Shown here in pieces: positions 34,820 to 44,344 of a stretch of 64,000 nucleotides of DNA. The notes under the pieces are model-generated. The model had not been told where the DNA came from. It saw nothing but the letters and a program-made list of their open reading frames with translations, and did not search any database. The DNA is from Dactylorhiza incarnata (taxonomy: Eukaryota > Streptophyta > Magnoliopsida > Asparagales > Orchidaceae): contig JAWHQI010000099.1 of NCBI GenBank assembly GCA_033032865.1, positions 3,523,501 to 3,587,500 of the forward strand, in the 5' to 3' direction. Position numbers and translations under genes: made by a program. Position 1 is the first letter of the stretch; each line of letters opens with the position of its first letter.

Positions 34820-36705
34820 CTAGAAAGAAGATGAGAGTAAAGATCCGGATACCCAAGGGGTACCACCCATAGAGTAAGTGGTTTTCTTAGGTACCCAGAT
34901 TTGTTTTAAAGATCGTTGTTTTATATTCCTGCAAGAGCCAGGCGTGTGTCCAAATTTAAGACAATTAGCACACGAAATAAAGGGGGTTGAGAACCTTTTC
35001 TGAGTTTCTACGTTGCCCTTGCTGGATGATGTTTGTACATTAGAAAAACCAGAAGAATTTTTAACATTAGAGCTACCGCCGACGTTAGTAGCTAGCGCCG
35101 AGCGGTAGTGTTCACTTTTATATCCGAGTCCGAATTTTGCAGACCCAAAGCATTGATTACCCAGAAGCATATCCAGGGATTTTTGACCAATCCCGAATTT
35201 GTTTATGGCTAAATTGAGATTTTGATTTTGTTTTTTAAGAGATGTATTTTCTTGAACAATCATAACACATTTATTTTCAAATCCTTTTTTGTTCTTTTGA
35301 ATTTGTAATATAGAAGTTTTCAATTTTCTCTCTAAGTCCCCTTTTTCTTTTGCAATGATTTTGTTTTGTGAAAGGGCATTAGAGAGAGAAACTTCAAGTT
35401 CTTTTATCTTGAATAAAGAGTGCTCACATTCTTGACATGAAACTTTTCTTTTTTCAAGAGAGACTATTTTTTTGTGAGCTTACGATTTTCTTTTATAATA
35501 GATTCATTTTCATGATTTAATAAAACAAATTTATCATAAAGTTCTTCAAAGGTAGGAGGAGATACCTCAGTGTCGCTAAGAACACTGGTGTCGTCATCGT
35601 CGCTTTTGGCCATTAAGCACAAGTTTGCTTCCTCCTCGCTACTTGACTCAGAACCGTTTGACTCTTCAGAGGAAGAGTCATCCCAAGTAGCGGCCTTCAA
35701 CACTTTCTTCCTCTCTTTTGCTTTCTTTTGTTCTTTCCGCTCCTTTTGGTATTTTGGGCACTGGCTCCGAATGTGCCCAGTTTTTCTGCAGTGATAGCAT
35801 TCTGGAGGCGGCCTTTCTTCTTCGTCATCGCTTCCTTTTTCTTTCTTCGATGAAGAGGAGGATCCCTTTCGTCGAGTATCTTTTTGGAAGAATTTTCGGA
35901 ATGTGTTCCTTCTCTCTGGATTTCTGATGAACTTCTTGAAATTCTTCACCAGGGGTCCTTCTTCATCATCATCGTCCTCTTCGATGCACTCCTTCTTTGA
36001 TGTCAGCGCCAACGCCTTTTTCTTCGGCTCCTTGTTATATTCGTCATGTTGAATTTGTAGTTCTACCTCATGGGTTTTGAGATTCCCAATGAGATTCTCG
36101 ATCTGGAGCGTTCTTAAGTTGTGCGACTCCGAGATGGCCATCACCTTCGGATTGAACCTTGGAGGTAAGGAACGATGAATTTTCCTCACCAAGTCCCCGT
36201 CGGAGTAGGTCTTTCCAAGCGCCTTGGATGCGTTGACGATCTTTGTGAAGCGAGTGTACATTGAGTTGATGTCCTCTTCTGTGTCCATCCTGAATTTCTC
36301 GTATTCAGATTCCAGTTGAAACAACTTGGCATCTTTCACCTACGATGCACCTTCGTGAGTTACTTCTAATTGATTCCAAATATCATAAGCAGTAGTGCAA
36401 GCAGAAATTCTATTAAATTCAGTCCTATTTAGGGCACAATATAAGGCGTTCATTGCTTTTGCATTATTTTTACACCTTAGTTTGTCGCTATCGTCCCATT
36501 TAACTTTAGGTTTTAATAATGTTGCCTCCCCCACTACAGTTGTAGGAGGAGAGTATCTGACTTCTACCATATTCCGGACTTCTACATCCATCGTCATAAG
36601 AAAGCACATCATTCTATTTTTCCAATAGTTAAAATCTGACCCAGTAAAGAGAGGTGGTCGACTAATCCCTTGACCCTCCGAGAAAGCGAGATCATGAGAC
36701 GCCAT
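34820..36705 (-). pseudogene. gag: Sire-4 gag (two disabling changes)
   Basis: ATG at 36705. The N-terminal FTGSDFNYW-type region is followed by a UBN2-like domain, an acidic stretch, a CX2CX4HX4C knuckle (near 35800), a coiled coil, and a second knuckle CANCLKFGHTPGSC (near 34960). An in-frame TAG at 36340-36342 stands where a glutamine codon is expected. An A-run slip at about 35470 shifts the frame. The final TAG (34820-34822) is in frame with pol and may be original. A CAG preceded by a pyrimidine-rich stretch follows at 34812-34814. Confidence 0.87.
35071..35110 (-). repeat. LTR-type palindrome inside gag
   Basis: About 37 bases closely matching the LTR segment near 29278-29315 (roughly 31 of 37 by eye), located in the coding linker between coiled coil and second zinc knuckle. 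Confidence 0.75.
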
Positions 36706-36740
36706 TGTTCCCGGTTGTTAAGCCGATTGGAACAAAACCC

Positions 36741-36751
36741 CTCTGATACCA
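36741..36751 (-). promoter_or_regulatory. Sire-4 primer binding site
   Basis: Minus strand TGGTATCAGAG, two bases after the 5' LTR end. Initiator-Met tRNA type. Confidence 0.88.
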
Positions 36752-36753
36752 CT

Positions 36754-37829
36754 TGTTAGATCGGTCGGCGCCCTTAGAGGGGGGGGGGGGGTGAATAAGG
36801 GTTTTCAAAAACTTTAGATTTTATTTAGAAAAACTTTGGAATATTGCAATATTAAAACAAGAAGTCAAGTAAAACAAAAAGAGAGACAAGCTTTATTGAT
36901 ATTAAATATGTTTTACAAAACTTGATCTCAATGGCGCTAGAGATCGGAGGCGAATAATAAAAGCTCTTTTCGTTTTCTATCCCGACTCGCTTCCCCACGA
37001 ACCGGTGGCCCTAGCCTTCTCCTTCCCGGATTCGGCCTCAAGCCGCTCTAGCCAATCCTTCCCCGGATGTGGCCTCGAGCACCCCCTAGAACTAGCCTAG
37101 ATCTAGTCGCCAACACGAGGCAAATTTCAGCCCTAAGTCCTACCCTAGACCTAGTCGCCAACACTAGGCGATTTCACTACCGTTTACAAAGAAAGATAAA
37201 TAAAATAATAAAACTTCCCTTAAGATGAACTTCTGAAGATGGAGGCGAAGATCCGCTGTAGAATCAGCGTTTGTCGAAGCGGACTTCGTCTGGATTCGGC
37301 GTGATGGAATTCTAATTCAGAAATTGGCAGAGCTTCGCTGGGATCTCAAATTTCAGCCATGACAAGCCTCTGGAATTCTAGCACTCTCTCTCTGAGGTGT
37401 ATGCAATAGGTGTGTCGAAAATAAGAGGAGAGGGGGTCCTTTTATAGCCAAAGCGCTACCGCCGGCGCTACCACTACCGCCGGCGCTATCCCTGATTAAG
37501 TAACATTTTGCGCGGCAGGATCTTCAATCCGTGGCAACATTTTGATCTATGCCTCTGGTGCGCCATGCTACCGCCAGCGCTAGTAGCTACCGCCGGGCAC
37601 TAGCTCCTTCTAAAAACACTGCCGGAATCGCGCTAATCATCGCTAGCGCCGGGCGCTATCGCTACCGCCGGCGCTAGTGGCCATGTTGGAATTCTGGCCT
37701 CAATTTTGGGGACAACCATCCTTGAGTCATGTGGACTTTGATTTCCTGCACACTTAAACACACAAGATCAAATACACATAGGATTTGTTATTCTCAAACC
37801 TAGGAGATGCGGAAGACCATGTTCCAACA
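36754..37829 (-). repeat. Sire-4 5' LTR (1076 bp)
   Basis: Complete copy, TGTTAG...CCAACA on the plus strand. TATAAAAG on the minus strand at about 37439-37446, palindromes at 37448-37680. Flank CCTCA follows. Confidence 0.92.
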
Positions 37830-38006
37830 CCTCACTTAAGATTTGTCTATAAATAGACCCCCAGGGGTACCAAGAAGGGCACTTGTGAAAACCAGAGCTT
37901 CATCCCCCATATAGGCATGAATACTCCCTAGTCAGTGCCTTCCTAGTACCAAGCTCAGCCATTCGTTAGTTGTGGAGGAGAAGACTCCTTCGAGATTCTG
38001 GGTACA
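37830..38006 (+). repeat. LTR-X 5' LTR, right part
   Basis: Begins after the Sire-4 LTR, has TATAAATAG at 37848-37856 and a likely end GGGTACA at 38006. Confidence 0.5.
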
Positions 38007-38537
38007 TGGTGGGACCTCCATGTCGCAGCACCTGGAGTCCTATTGTTATTGTCCTAGCCCTTTTGTCATTGCCAGTCAAGCCGTCTAGTCAAACTGCTGG
38101 GCGAGTAGCCTCTGGATGCATTGATCTGAATTTTGGAGTTGAGATTTTCCTGGCTTCAACACTTAGGTGTGGTGAGCGTGGATCGTAGCCAGAGGGAGAA
38201 AGTCTAGTAAGAAGATGAGATGGTGGTATTTGGAGACCATGAGGAGGTAGTTTGCAACTTGGATGGAGGCAGTGAGTTTGTAACATTAGCTGTTTTGAAG
38301 AGTTTGCGTGGCTTCTAGAGGGGACCGTGCGAGCAGCTCTCCAACCTCGCACAGTGGGCACGACGACCTCGCCTCATGGCCCAGTTCTGACTGAGGAAGG
38401 TGGTCCCCCTTGGCTAGCAGGGAAGGAGCACGAGGAAAAGCCCGAGCAACCGAGGAGGTCGCAATTCTACCCGCAGACCTCACAGGGAATTGACAGAATC
38501 TTATTCCGTGAGATGGAGGAGCAGGCGAGGTATTATG
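38007..38537 (+). other. LTR-X leader, no confident gene
   Basis: Moderately GC-rich sequence after the proposed LTR end. A 79-residue frame (38327-38566) runs on into the Cop-6 LTR. It might hold the start of a gag, but I recognise no domain. Confidence 0.35.
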
Positions 38538-39626
38538 TGTTGGGTTTTTCTAAATACCATTCATAATGATATGAACACATCAAATGTGCGCAGCGGAAGA
38601 AAACTAGAACAACCCAAAGAGTAAGAATCTTGCGGATCTCATGAAACAAAAGATTAGGAAAGCAAAAAACAATATACCTTCGCAGGATTGAGTAAATACT
38701 CAACCAAGGTGCTCCAAGAAGGAATCCGGTAGACTAAATCTGAGTTCCAAGAACCGAAATGTATCGGATCCTCTACAGCGATCCACACGAACGATGGAGA
38801 ACCCCAAAGCCTTGTCGAACAAGGAATGGGTCGGAGTAGGAAGCTCTCAGCGTCCCCACGGACTGCTAGATCCGAGACAGGGGAGGCGGCGACCGTCGGC
38901 GGCGGATCTCGGCGGACGGAAAGAACGAGAAGCCCTCTTGCGGAACTTTTCCGAACGGCTGTTCTCGTCTAAAATCGCGAAGAAAGGTTCAGTCTATCCC
39001 CTATCTTTCGAAGACCTAATCGCGTTCCTTTTATACGCAAGGTATAAAATAGGCTATCCGCAGACCAGAGGAAAAAGGAACATTTCTGTCTAGATTTACA
39101 CATTCACCGAATTTAACATATTTCGACTAAACGCTTTAGCCGATTCGACTCAGATTCGGTGAAACCCTTTAGACGAATTCGTCTATATAAATTCGGCTAT
39201 ATAAATTCGGTTATATGATTTCAACGAAACAATTTCGTCTATATAAATTCGGCAAAACCCTTTTGCCGAATTTGTCACTTATTCAATTAAACACTTTAGC
39301 CGAATTTGACTTAGCCGAATTCGTCTAAACCCTTTAGCCGAATTCGTCTTAACCCTTTAGCTGAATTCGTCTAAACCCTTTAGCCGAATTATCTAGTATA
39401 AATCCATTCGCTTAAACACTTTAAACGATTTCCTATTGAGACATTCTCAACTTGATTCCAAGCAGTCACAGGATTGGTCCTCCACTCATATCCAATATGA
39501 GTAAGGCCAACACAATCCTTTCTCCAACTTCTCCAAACGCTTTTATGTGCGACCCTATAGGCTCATATTGCGTTGGCAGTAAGACTAACTGTTGATTGCT
39601 TTGAGATCACCTCAGAAACTCCAACA
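38538..39626 (-). repeat. Cop-6 3' LTR (1089 bp)
   Basis: TGTTGGG...CTCCAACA on the plus strand. An array of TTTAGCCGAATTCGTC motifs lies at 39105-39435, interspersed with TATATAAATT. The 99-residue frame at 38794 is inside this LTR and is not a gene. Confidence 0.85.
39105..39435 (-). repeat. LTR array of AGCCGAATTCGTC motifs
   Basis: More than ten degenerate copies of (C)CGAATTCG(T/G) spaced 15-35 bases, partly as near-identical tandem units (AAACCCTTTAGCCGAATTCG). Confidence 0.8.
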
Positions 39627-39640
39627 TTCTCCCACTTGAT
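39627..39640 (-). promoter_or_regulatory. Cop-6 polypurine tract
   Basis: Minus strand ATCAAGTGGGAGAA just before the LTR. Confidence 0.8.
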
Positions 39641-40556
39641 CACAAAGTGTCAACAAAAGTCTCACAAACAATGAGCGGCATCTAGCAATACATCATTGCT
39701 ACCCAAGCAATAAGAGTTCATAACTCAATAAGCCTGTCTTAACCAATGTATCAGCATTGTCATGTTCCTTTGTCCCTTACATCCGGATAGAACTAGAGGC
39801 ATGGTCCGTGTCCCAGTTTCCTGATCTAGAATAGACCTTATGATAGTGGTAAGCTCAATATCATATATTGGCTCAACCCAGCATGGCCATGCATTTCTCA
39901 GTCTCATTCCATCAAGGGGCCCATGGATGTAATTCCTGTCATAAAGGAGGACAAATCCCATATCTGTCAACACACAAACACCCAAATGAATCGTAACATA
40001 CCCAATAACCACCTTTATCATCAACCTTTCTCAAGGAAGACTTTAGATGGTATCAAAGTACGTCCTTCCTCACTTGATGAATGCTGTGACTTCATGTTCA
40101 AAGAAATACAAACACCATTGTCAGATGAGACCTACTTGCGACACGTTCATATAATAATCCACAAAGTAGTCTCATGGCGGGTCTGTCCAGTACAACTTGT
40201 TCACTAACAAGCACCCATGTGATGACTTGATATCACAATATCATGACCTGTGAGAACCGGTCATCAGTCAACGCACATGCTAGTCTTAATGTATCATCAT
40301 TGCCCTTCAACTTCTATGATGATACTCCGACTAGGGACCATTTAAGAATGAAGCTTCTGGTTATACATAGGCCTTCACATTCAAGTCACGTACTTGAATT
40401 CCTATGGAAGCAAACAGACTAAGGGCGTTTATTATGCTAATTAATTTATCAAATAAATACTATTGACATAATATTAAGAACTTGCCATAAATGTAAAATG
40501 AAAAACACAGTATACATTATAATTCATCAAATGAATAAACAACCAACAAACATACA
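39641..40556 (-). other. Cop-6 3' non-coding region
   Basis: About 0.9 kb between pol and polypurine tract, interrupted by Sire-5 at 40557. No gene seen. The last five bases, ATACA, are the Sire-5 target site. Confidence 0.6.
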
Positions 40557-40883
40557 TGTTGGAAATTGTATTCACAATTACCTTGATTTGTGAGAAGTCA
40601 CCCTTAAACTAATATTGAATTGCATTTGTATTTGATATGCTTTTCCAGTATTGTCTTGCAGATTATCATTGCTAAGTGTAAATCAATGTCAGGTCATAAT
40701 GGGTCTGCAAACACGGTTTCATACAATGTAATTCCTCATTATATGAAACATGGTGATGACTCATGTGTGATCTCTCTATTGGGGTACACTTCATTTTCAA
40801 GACTATTGAAGACTTTGGAGTGCGGTTGCAGCAAGTGTTCAAGAGAAGAAAAGGAGTAAATGAATATAAATTTTCTAAGGATA

Positions 40884-41127
40884 TGTCTCGAGAGATCAAG
40901 CATGTCTCGAGAGTTGAGGCATGTCTCGAGAAGCAAGTTCTGCTTATTTCGGTAATTCTGTTCTGAATGTCTCGAGAGATAAAGCATGTCTCGAGAAGTC
41001 CTTAAGACCGAAATTTCCGTCATGTTTCGAGAGATCTGTCAGTTCTCGATACATTAGCCTTTTGTTCTTTCAACCTCAGTTCTCGAGAGATCCGTTAGTT
41101 CTCGAGAGATCCCTTATGTCTCGAGAA
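40884..41127 (+). repeat. U3 array of TCTCGAGA palindromes
   Basis: About ten copies of (A/G)TGTCTCGAGA(G/A) or AGTTCTCGAGAGATC, spaced 18-40 bases, upstream of the TATA box. The same motif recurs in the pol-ORF3 spacer at 47594-47840. Confidence 0.85.
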
Positions 41128-41248
41128 TTCTGTCCGTTAATTTCTATTCTCTTTTCTCTGTTCTTATCGTTTCGTAAACGCTCCTTCCCGATCCTAACGG
41201 CTATATTGAGTGTGTTTAAGGTCGATTTAGCCCTTAATCATTGCCCTC

Positions 41249-41257
41249 TATATATAG
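41249..41257 (+). promoter_or_regulatory. Sire-5 LTR TATA box
   Basis: TATATATAG in the 5' LTR. The 3' LTR copy is at 51385-51393. Confidence 0.6.
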
Positions 41258-41590
41258 GATTGCTCTTGGGTTGTTTACAACAAGTTTTTGAATCATTCTA
41301 AACCCTAATTTCTCTCCCGATAAAAAAGAATGAGAAAAGCGCCGCCTCGCTGTCGCCTACGATTGAAGATCGATCTACTCATTTGAGTTGCTGATTTCTA
41401 TCAAAGAAGGATTCGATCGATACGTGTTCTGATTCTACAACCTCTATTGGATCGTTTCGGATTGCCAAAGACAGATTTGAAGGATCGTTGTTCTTCCTCA
41501 TCGTTCTCAAAAGCCATTCAAGAAGAAGGAAGAAAACGCCTCTGTTATTCAGATCTGGTATCTTATTGTTCAAAACCTTTTATCATCTAT

Positions 41591-41729
41591 TGTAGGAGTT
41601 GTTATCTCCGAGCTGTAGGAGAGGTTGTTCTCCGAGTTGTAGGAGAAGTTTTTCTCCGAGTTGTAAGAGAGGTTCTCTCTGAGATTGTAGGAGTTTGACT
41701 CCGAGTTTGTAGGATCATTCTGATCCGAG
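41591..41729 (+). repeat. Tandem array of six covarying hairpins
   Basis: Units at 41591, 41614, 41638, 41662, 41686 and 41708. Stems: GGAG/CTCC, GGAGA/TCTCC, GGAGAA/TTCTCC, AGAGAG/CTCTCT, GGAGT/ACTCC and GGATCA/TGATCC. TGTA precedes and GAG follows each. No stem is a simple copy of its neighbour. Confidence 0.85.
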
Positions 41730-41948
41730 ATTTAGTGAGTAGTCAAGTCTAGCTGTGGTGCTAGATTGGCGAGGCCGGCAGTGGAGTACCCAAGTACGGG
41801 GAACCACTATAAATTCCTGGTGTTATCTGTGGCTGTGATCTATTTTGTGTGCTGTGCTTTACGTTTAATTTTTAATTCCGCAAAAGACGTAGAGATCACC
41901 TATTCACCCCCCTCTAGGTGATTTAGGTAGGCAACTAGATACTTCAAT

Positions 41949-41960
41949 TGGTATCAGAGG
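41949..41960 (+). promoter_or_regulatory. Sire-5 primer binding site
   Basis: TGGTATCAGAGG, two bases after the LTR. Initiator-Met tRNA type. Confidence 0.9.
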
Positions 41961-42023
41961 TTCGCTGTTCGTTGCTAGGTTAACACCTTGAACAGGGTCC
42001 ATCCTTCTAGTTGCTAGCAAACC

Positions 42024-44337
42024 ATGGATAGAGTCAAGGAATCCTCTCTGAAACTGCCCATCTGCACTAAGGCCAACTTTCCTATGTGGAAGGAAAAGTC
42101 CGTTTTTATATGGAAGCTGCAGATCCCAGAATCTTCCAAGTCGTGGAAGAAGGTCCCCATGTGCCAATGACCATTTCGTCAACAAATCCTACTATTCAGA
42201 TACCTAAGAAAATGATGGATTTGAATAAGGATGAGATAGCTCTTGTTGCTCTTGACAAGAAGGCTAAGAACATAATTGCTAGTGCAGTGGACGACTCCAT
42301 GTTGCAAAACTTAATCCACTACAAATCAGCCAAAGAGATGTGGACATCCTTAATTGTTCTAATGGAAGTAACTGACGAGGTAAGAGAAGATAGAAGGTCT
42401 CTAATTAATCAAGAGTACGAGGCGTTTAAGCAGAATAAGAAGGAGTGCATTGCTGATGCGTACGAAAGATTCTTCAAGATAGTCAATGGTTTGAGGAACT
42501 ACGACAGGGAGTTCACAAACGGTGAACTAAATGACAAATTCTTGCGTTCCCTAACAAAAGAATGGGATAGCAAAATTGTTGCTATTAGAGAGTTTGGAAA
42601 ATTGCCCAGTCTAGAACCTCAGAATCTGTTCGGAAAGCTGTTGTCTCATGAACTGCAAATGAACATCCGAAAGTCTGAAGAGGATGTAAATCGAGCTTCA
42701 AGCAAAGAAAGAACCTTAGCCTTGAAGGCAGAGAGTTCAAAGAAGAGCAAAGCCATGATACCGATCAGAAAAAAAGAATCTGATAATGAAGAAGAATCAG
42801 AAGCCAGCTCCTCCTGTTCCGAACTGTCTGATGGGGAGTTCTCTTTATTTCCCGTTAGTTTAAGAAACTGCTGAACAAACGAAGGCACATGAACAACAAG
42901 CCGTCTTCCTCGGATCATAAACATTCTCGTCGTGATGGCGACTATCATAGGAAGGGCTCAAGCAATAATGACAGGTACAAATCGAAACAGAACAAACATT
43001 TTTCTTCTGACATTATTTGCTACTATTGTAATAAGCCAGGGCACATAATTGCTGAGTGTCCCTACAAGAAGAAAGAAGGTGGAAGAAAAGAAGACAAGAA
43101 ATCCACTCACGGAAAGAAGAAATCAGATAGAAGTTTCGTCGCTAAGAAAGCCAAAACTCTGAGCTACAGTGACTCCGATGAGTCGAGTGATGAAGAAGAA
43201 GCTTACTTCGGCCTGATGGCCATGTCTGATGATGAAGAAGCACCCCCGTACACCGGAAAGGTAAATGATCACACTATCCTATCTGATTCTGATTATGCTT
43301 CGGCTGAACAAAAGGATAACCCCACAGACGATGAATCTGAGCTCATGTCTCAATATACCAAAATGCTCCAAAGCTTTGACAAGTGCCGAAAGATTGTCAA
43401 AACTCAGGGTAAGGAGATCATGGCTCTCAAGGAGGTGGAATCTAACTTGAGAAAAGAATTTGAAGAACTTTCTTCTCTCAAAGAGGAAGTCCAAGCCTTG
43501 AAAGACAAGATCAAAAGCTCGGAAGAGACTCTTGCCCTGAGAGATCATTCGATAAAAGTCTTGGAGGAACAGCTTGCGGCTGAGAAGAAGTTGGTTGAAG
43601 CATTCTCTCAACCTAAAACTGTTCTGCCAATTATTGGTACTTTTACCACTAAGGCAAAAGGAAGCGGTATAGGGCATGAAGCTAGTACTAGCAATTCTTC
43701 TAAAAACACAATTGCTAAGAAGAATGGTTTGGTTGCTAAGAAAGCTACCACCAAAGAAAAAGGGAAAGCTCATCAAGAGCCTGTAGCATTCAAGAGAGTT
43801 ATATTCCCTACGAATGCTTATGATATGGAGAGTTCCTATGGTCATTTCACACGACCAATTCCTTTTACGCCTGTGAATGATCATAAGGAATGGGCTCCTC
43901 CTCGAAACTTTGGTGATAGTGCTTTTCAAGCACCTTATCAAGAGATTAATCGGAAAGGATACAGTCCATTTGTTCATGGTCCGAGCGCTAATAAAGCACC
44001 AAAAGTGAAGGCTGTTGCACCAAAGCCGAAGAAGACAGTACCACATTGTGTGTGCTGCCCCCATGAGGCATCCTCATCTAGAAGGACTGCTCCTGCAAGA
44101 GCCAACGTTCAAAAAGTTAAGCAGGAGAGTGTAAAAAGAAGGTACAACAGATTCGACTGTTGGTGCTGCGGCAAAATTGGTCACTTTGCCGTTGATTGTT
44201 GGTTCAACACAACGTATACTAGGAGACCACAAGTGAACGTTGCAAGGCAGACCACTCGCAATGTTAACATTCATCGTGGTGCTCAACTGACAAGGGACCA
44301 AGGACCCAAATCTGTTTGGGCTCCTAAGGCAAAATAA
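42024..44337 (+). pseudogene. gag: Sire-5 gag (two frame changes)
   Basis: ATG at 42024 by comparison with Sire-1 and Sire-3. One base is missing near 42093, and a second frame change occurs near 42850. The remaining frame is open to TAA 44335-44337. Parts: UBN2-like domain, acidic Ser/Glu stretch, CX2CX4HX4C knuckle (about 43018-43060), coiled coil (about 43340-43600), and a second knuckle CWCCGKIGHFAVDC (about 44158-44199). Pol lies in another frame, beginning after a pyrimidine-rich TATTTTTGCAG (44340-44350). Confidence 0.9.
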
Positions 44338-44344
44338 TCTATTT

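Larger units (their letters stand above)
28478..37829 (-). mobile_element. Sire-4: complete minus-strand copia (Sirevirus-like) element
   Basis: LTRs at 28478-29539 and 36754-37829, primer site CTCTGATACCA (plus strand) at 36741, gag, intact pol and polypurine tract. The left LTR lacks its last ~10 bases and the adjoining target duplication (expected CCTCA, seen at 37830-37834), a deletion of about 14 bp. I count roughly 25-30 LTR differences (near 2.6 percent). There is no ORF3. Instead 2.2 kb of A/T-rich non-coding DNA follows pol. Confidence 0.92.
28161..38537 (+). mobile_element. LTR-X: short-LTR retrotransposon, interrupted by Sire-4
   Basis: A sequence starting TGTACAACCC inside Gyp-2 integrase, split by Sire-4, and resuming at 37830 with a TATA box and a likely LTR end GGGTACA at 38006. 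The joined LTR would be about 0.5 kb with TGTAC...GTACA ends. Cop-6 begins at 38538, so the rest of LTR-X is beyond the window. Lineage not recognised. Confidence 0.5.
40557..41946 (+). repeat. Sire-5 5' LTR
   Basis: TGTTGG...ACTTCA. U3 has about ten TCTCGAGA palindromes (40884-41127), then TATATATAG at 41249-41257. The transcribed part has six hairpins (41591-41729) and the CACCTA/TAGGTG C-rich hairpin (about 41898-41921). Confidence 0.96.

Noticed and set aside
38794..39093. 99-residue frame starting at 38794 as a host gene
   Set aside because: It lies wholly inside the Cop-6 LTR and resembles no known family.
41591..41729. CRISPR-like array (regularly spaced palindromic repeats)
   Set aside because: Repeats are not identical, there are no unique spacers, and the array lies in a plant LTR. 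Tandem covarying hairpins explain it better.
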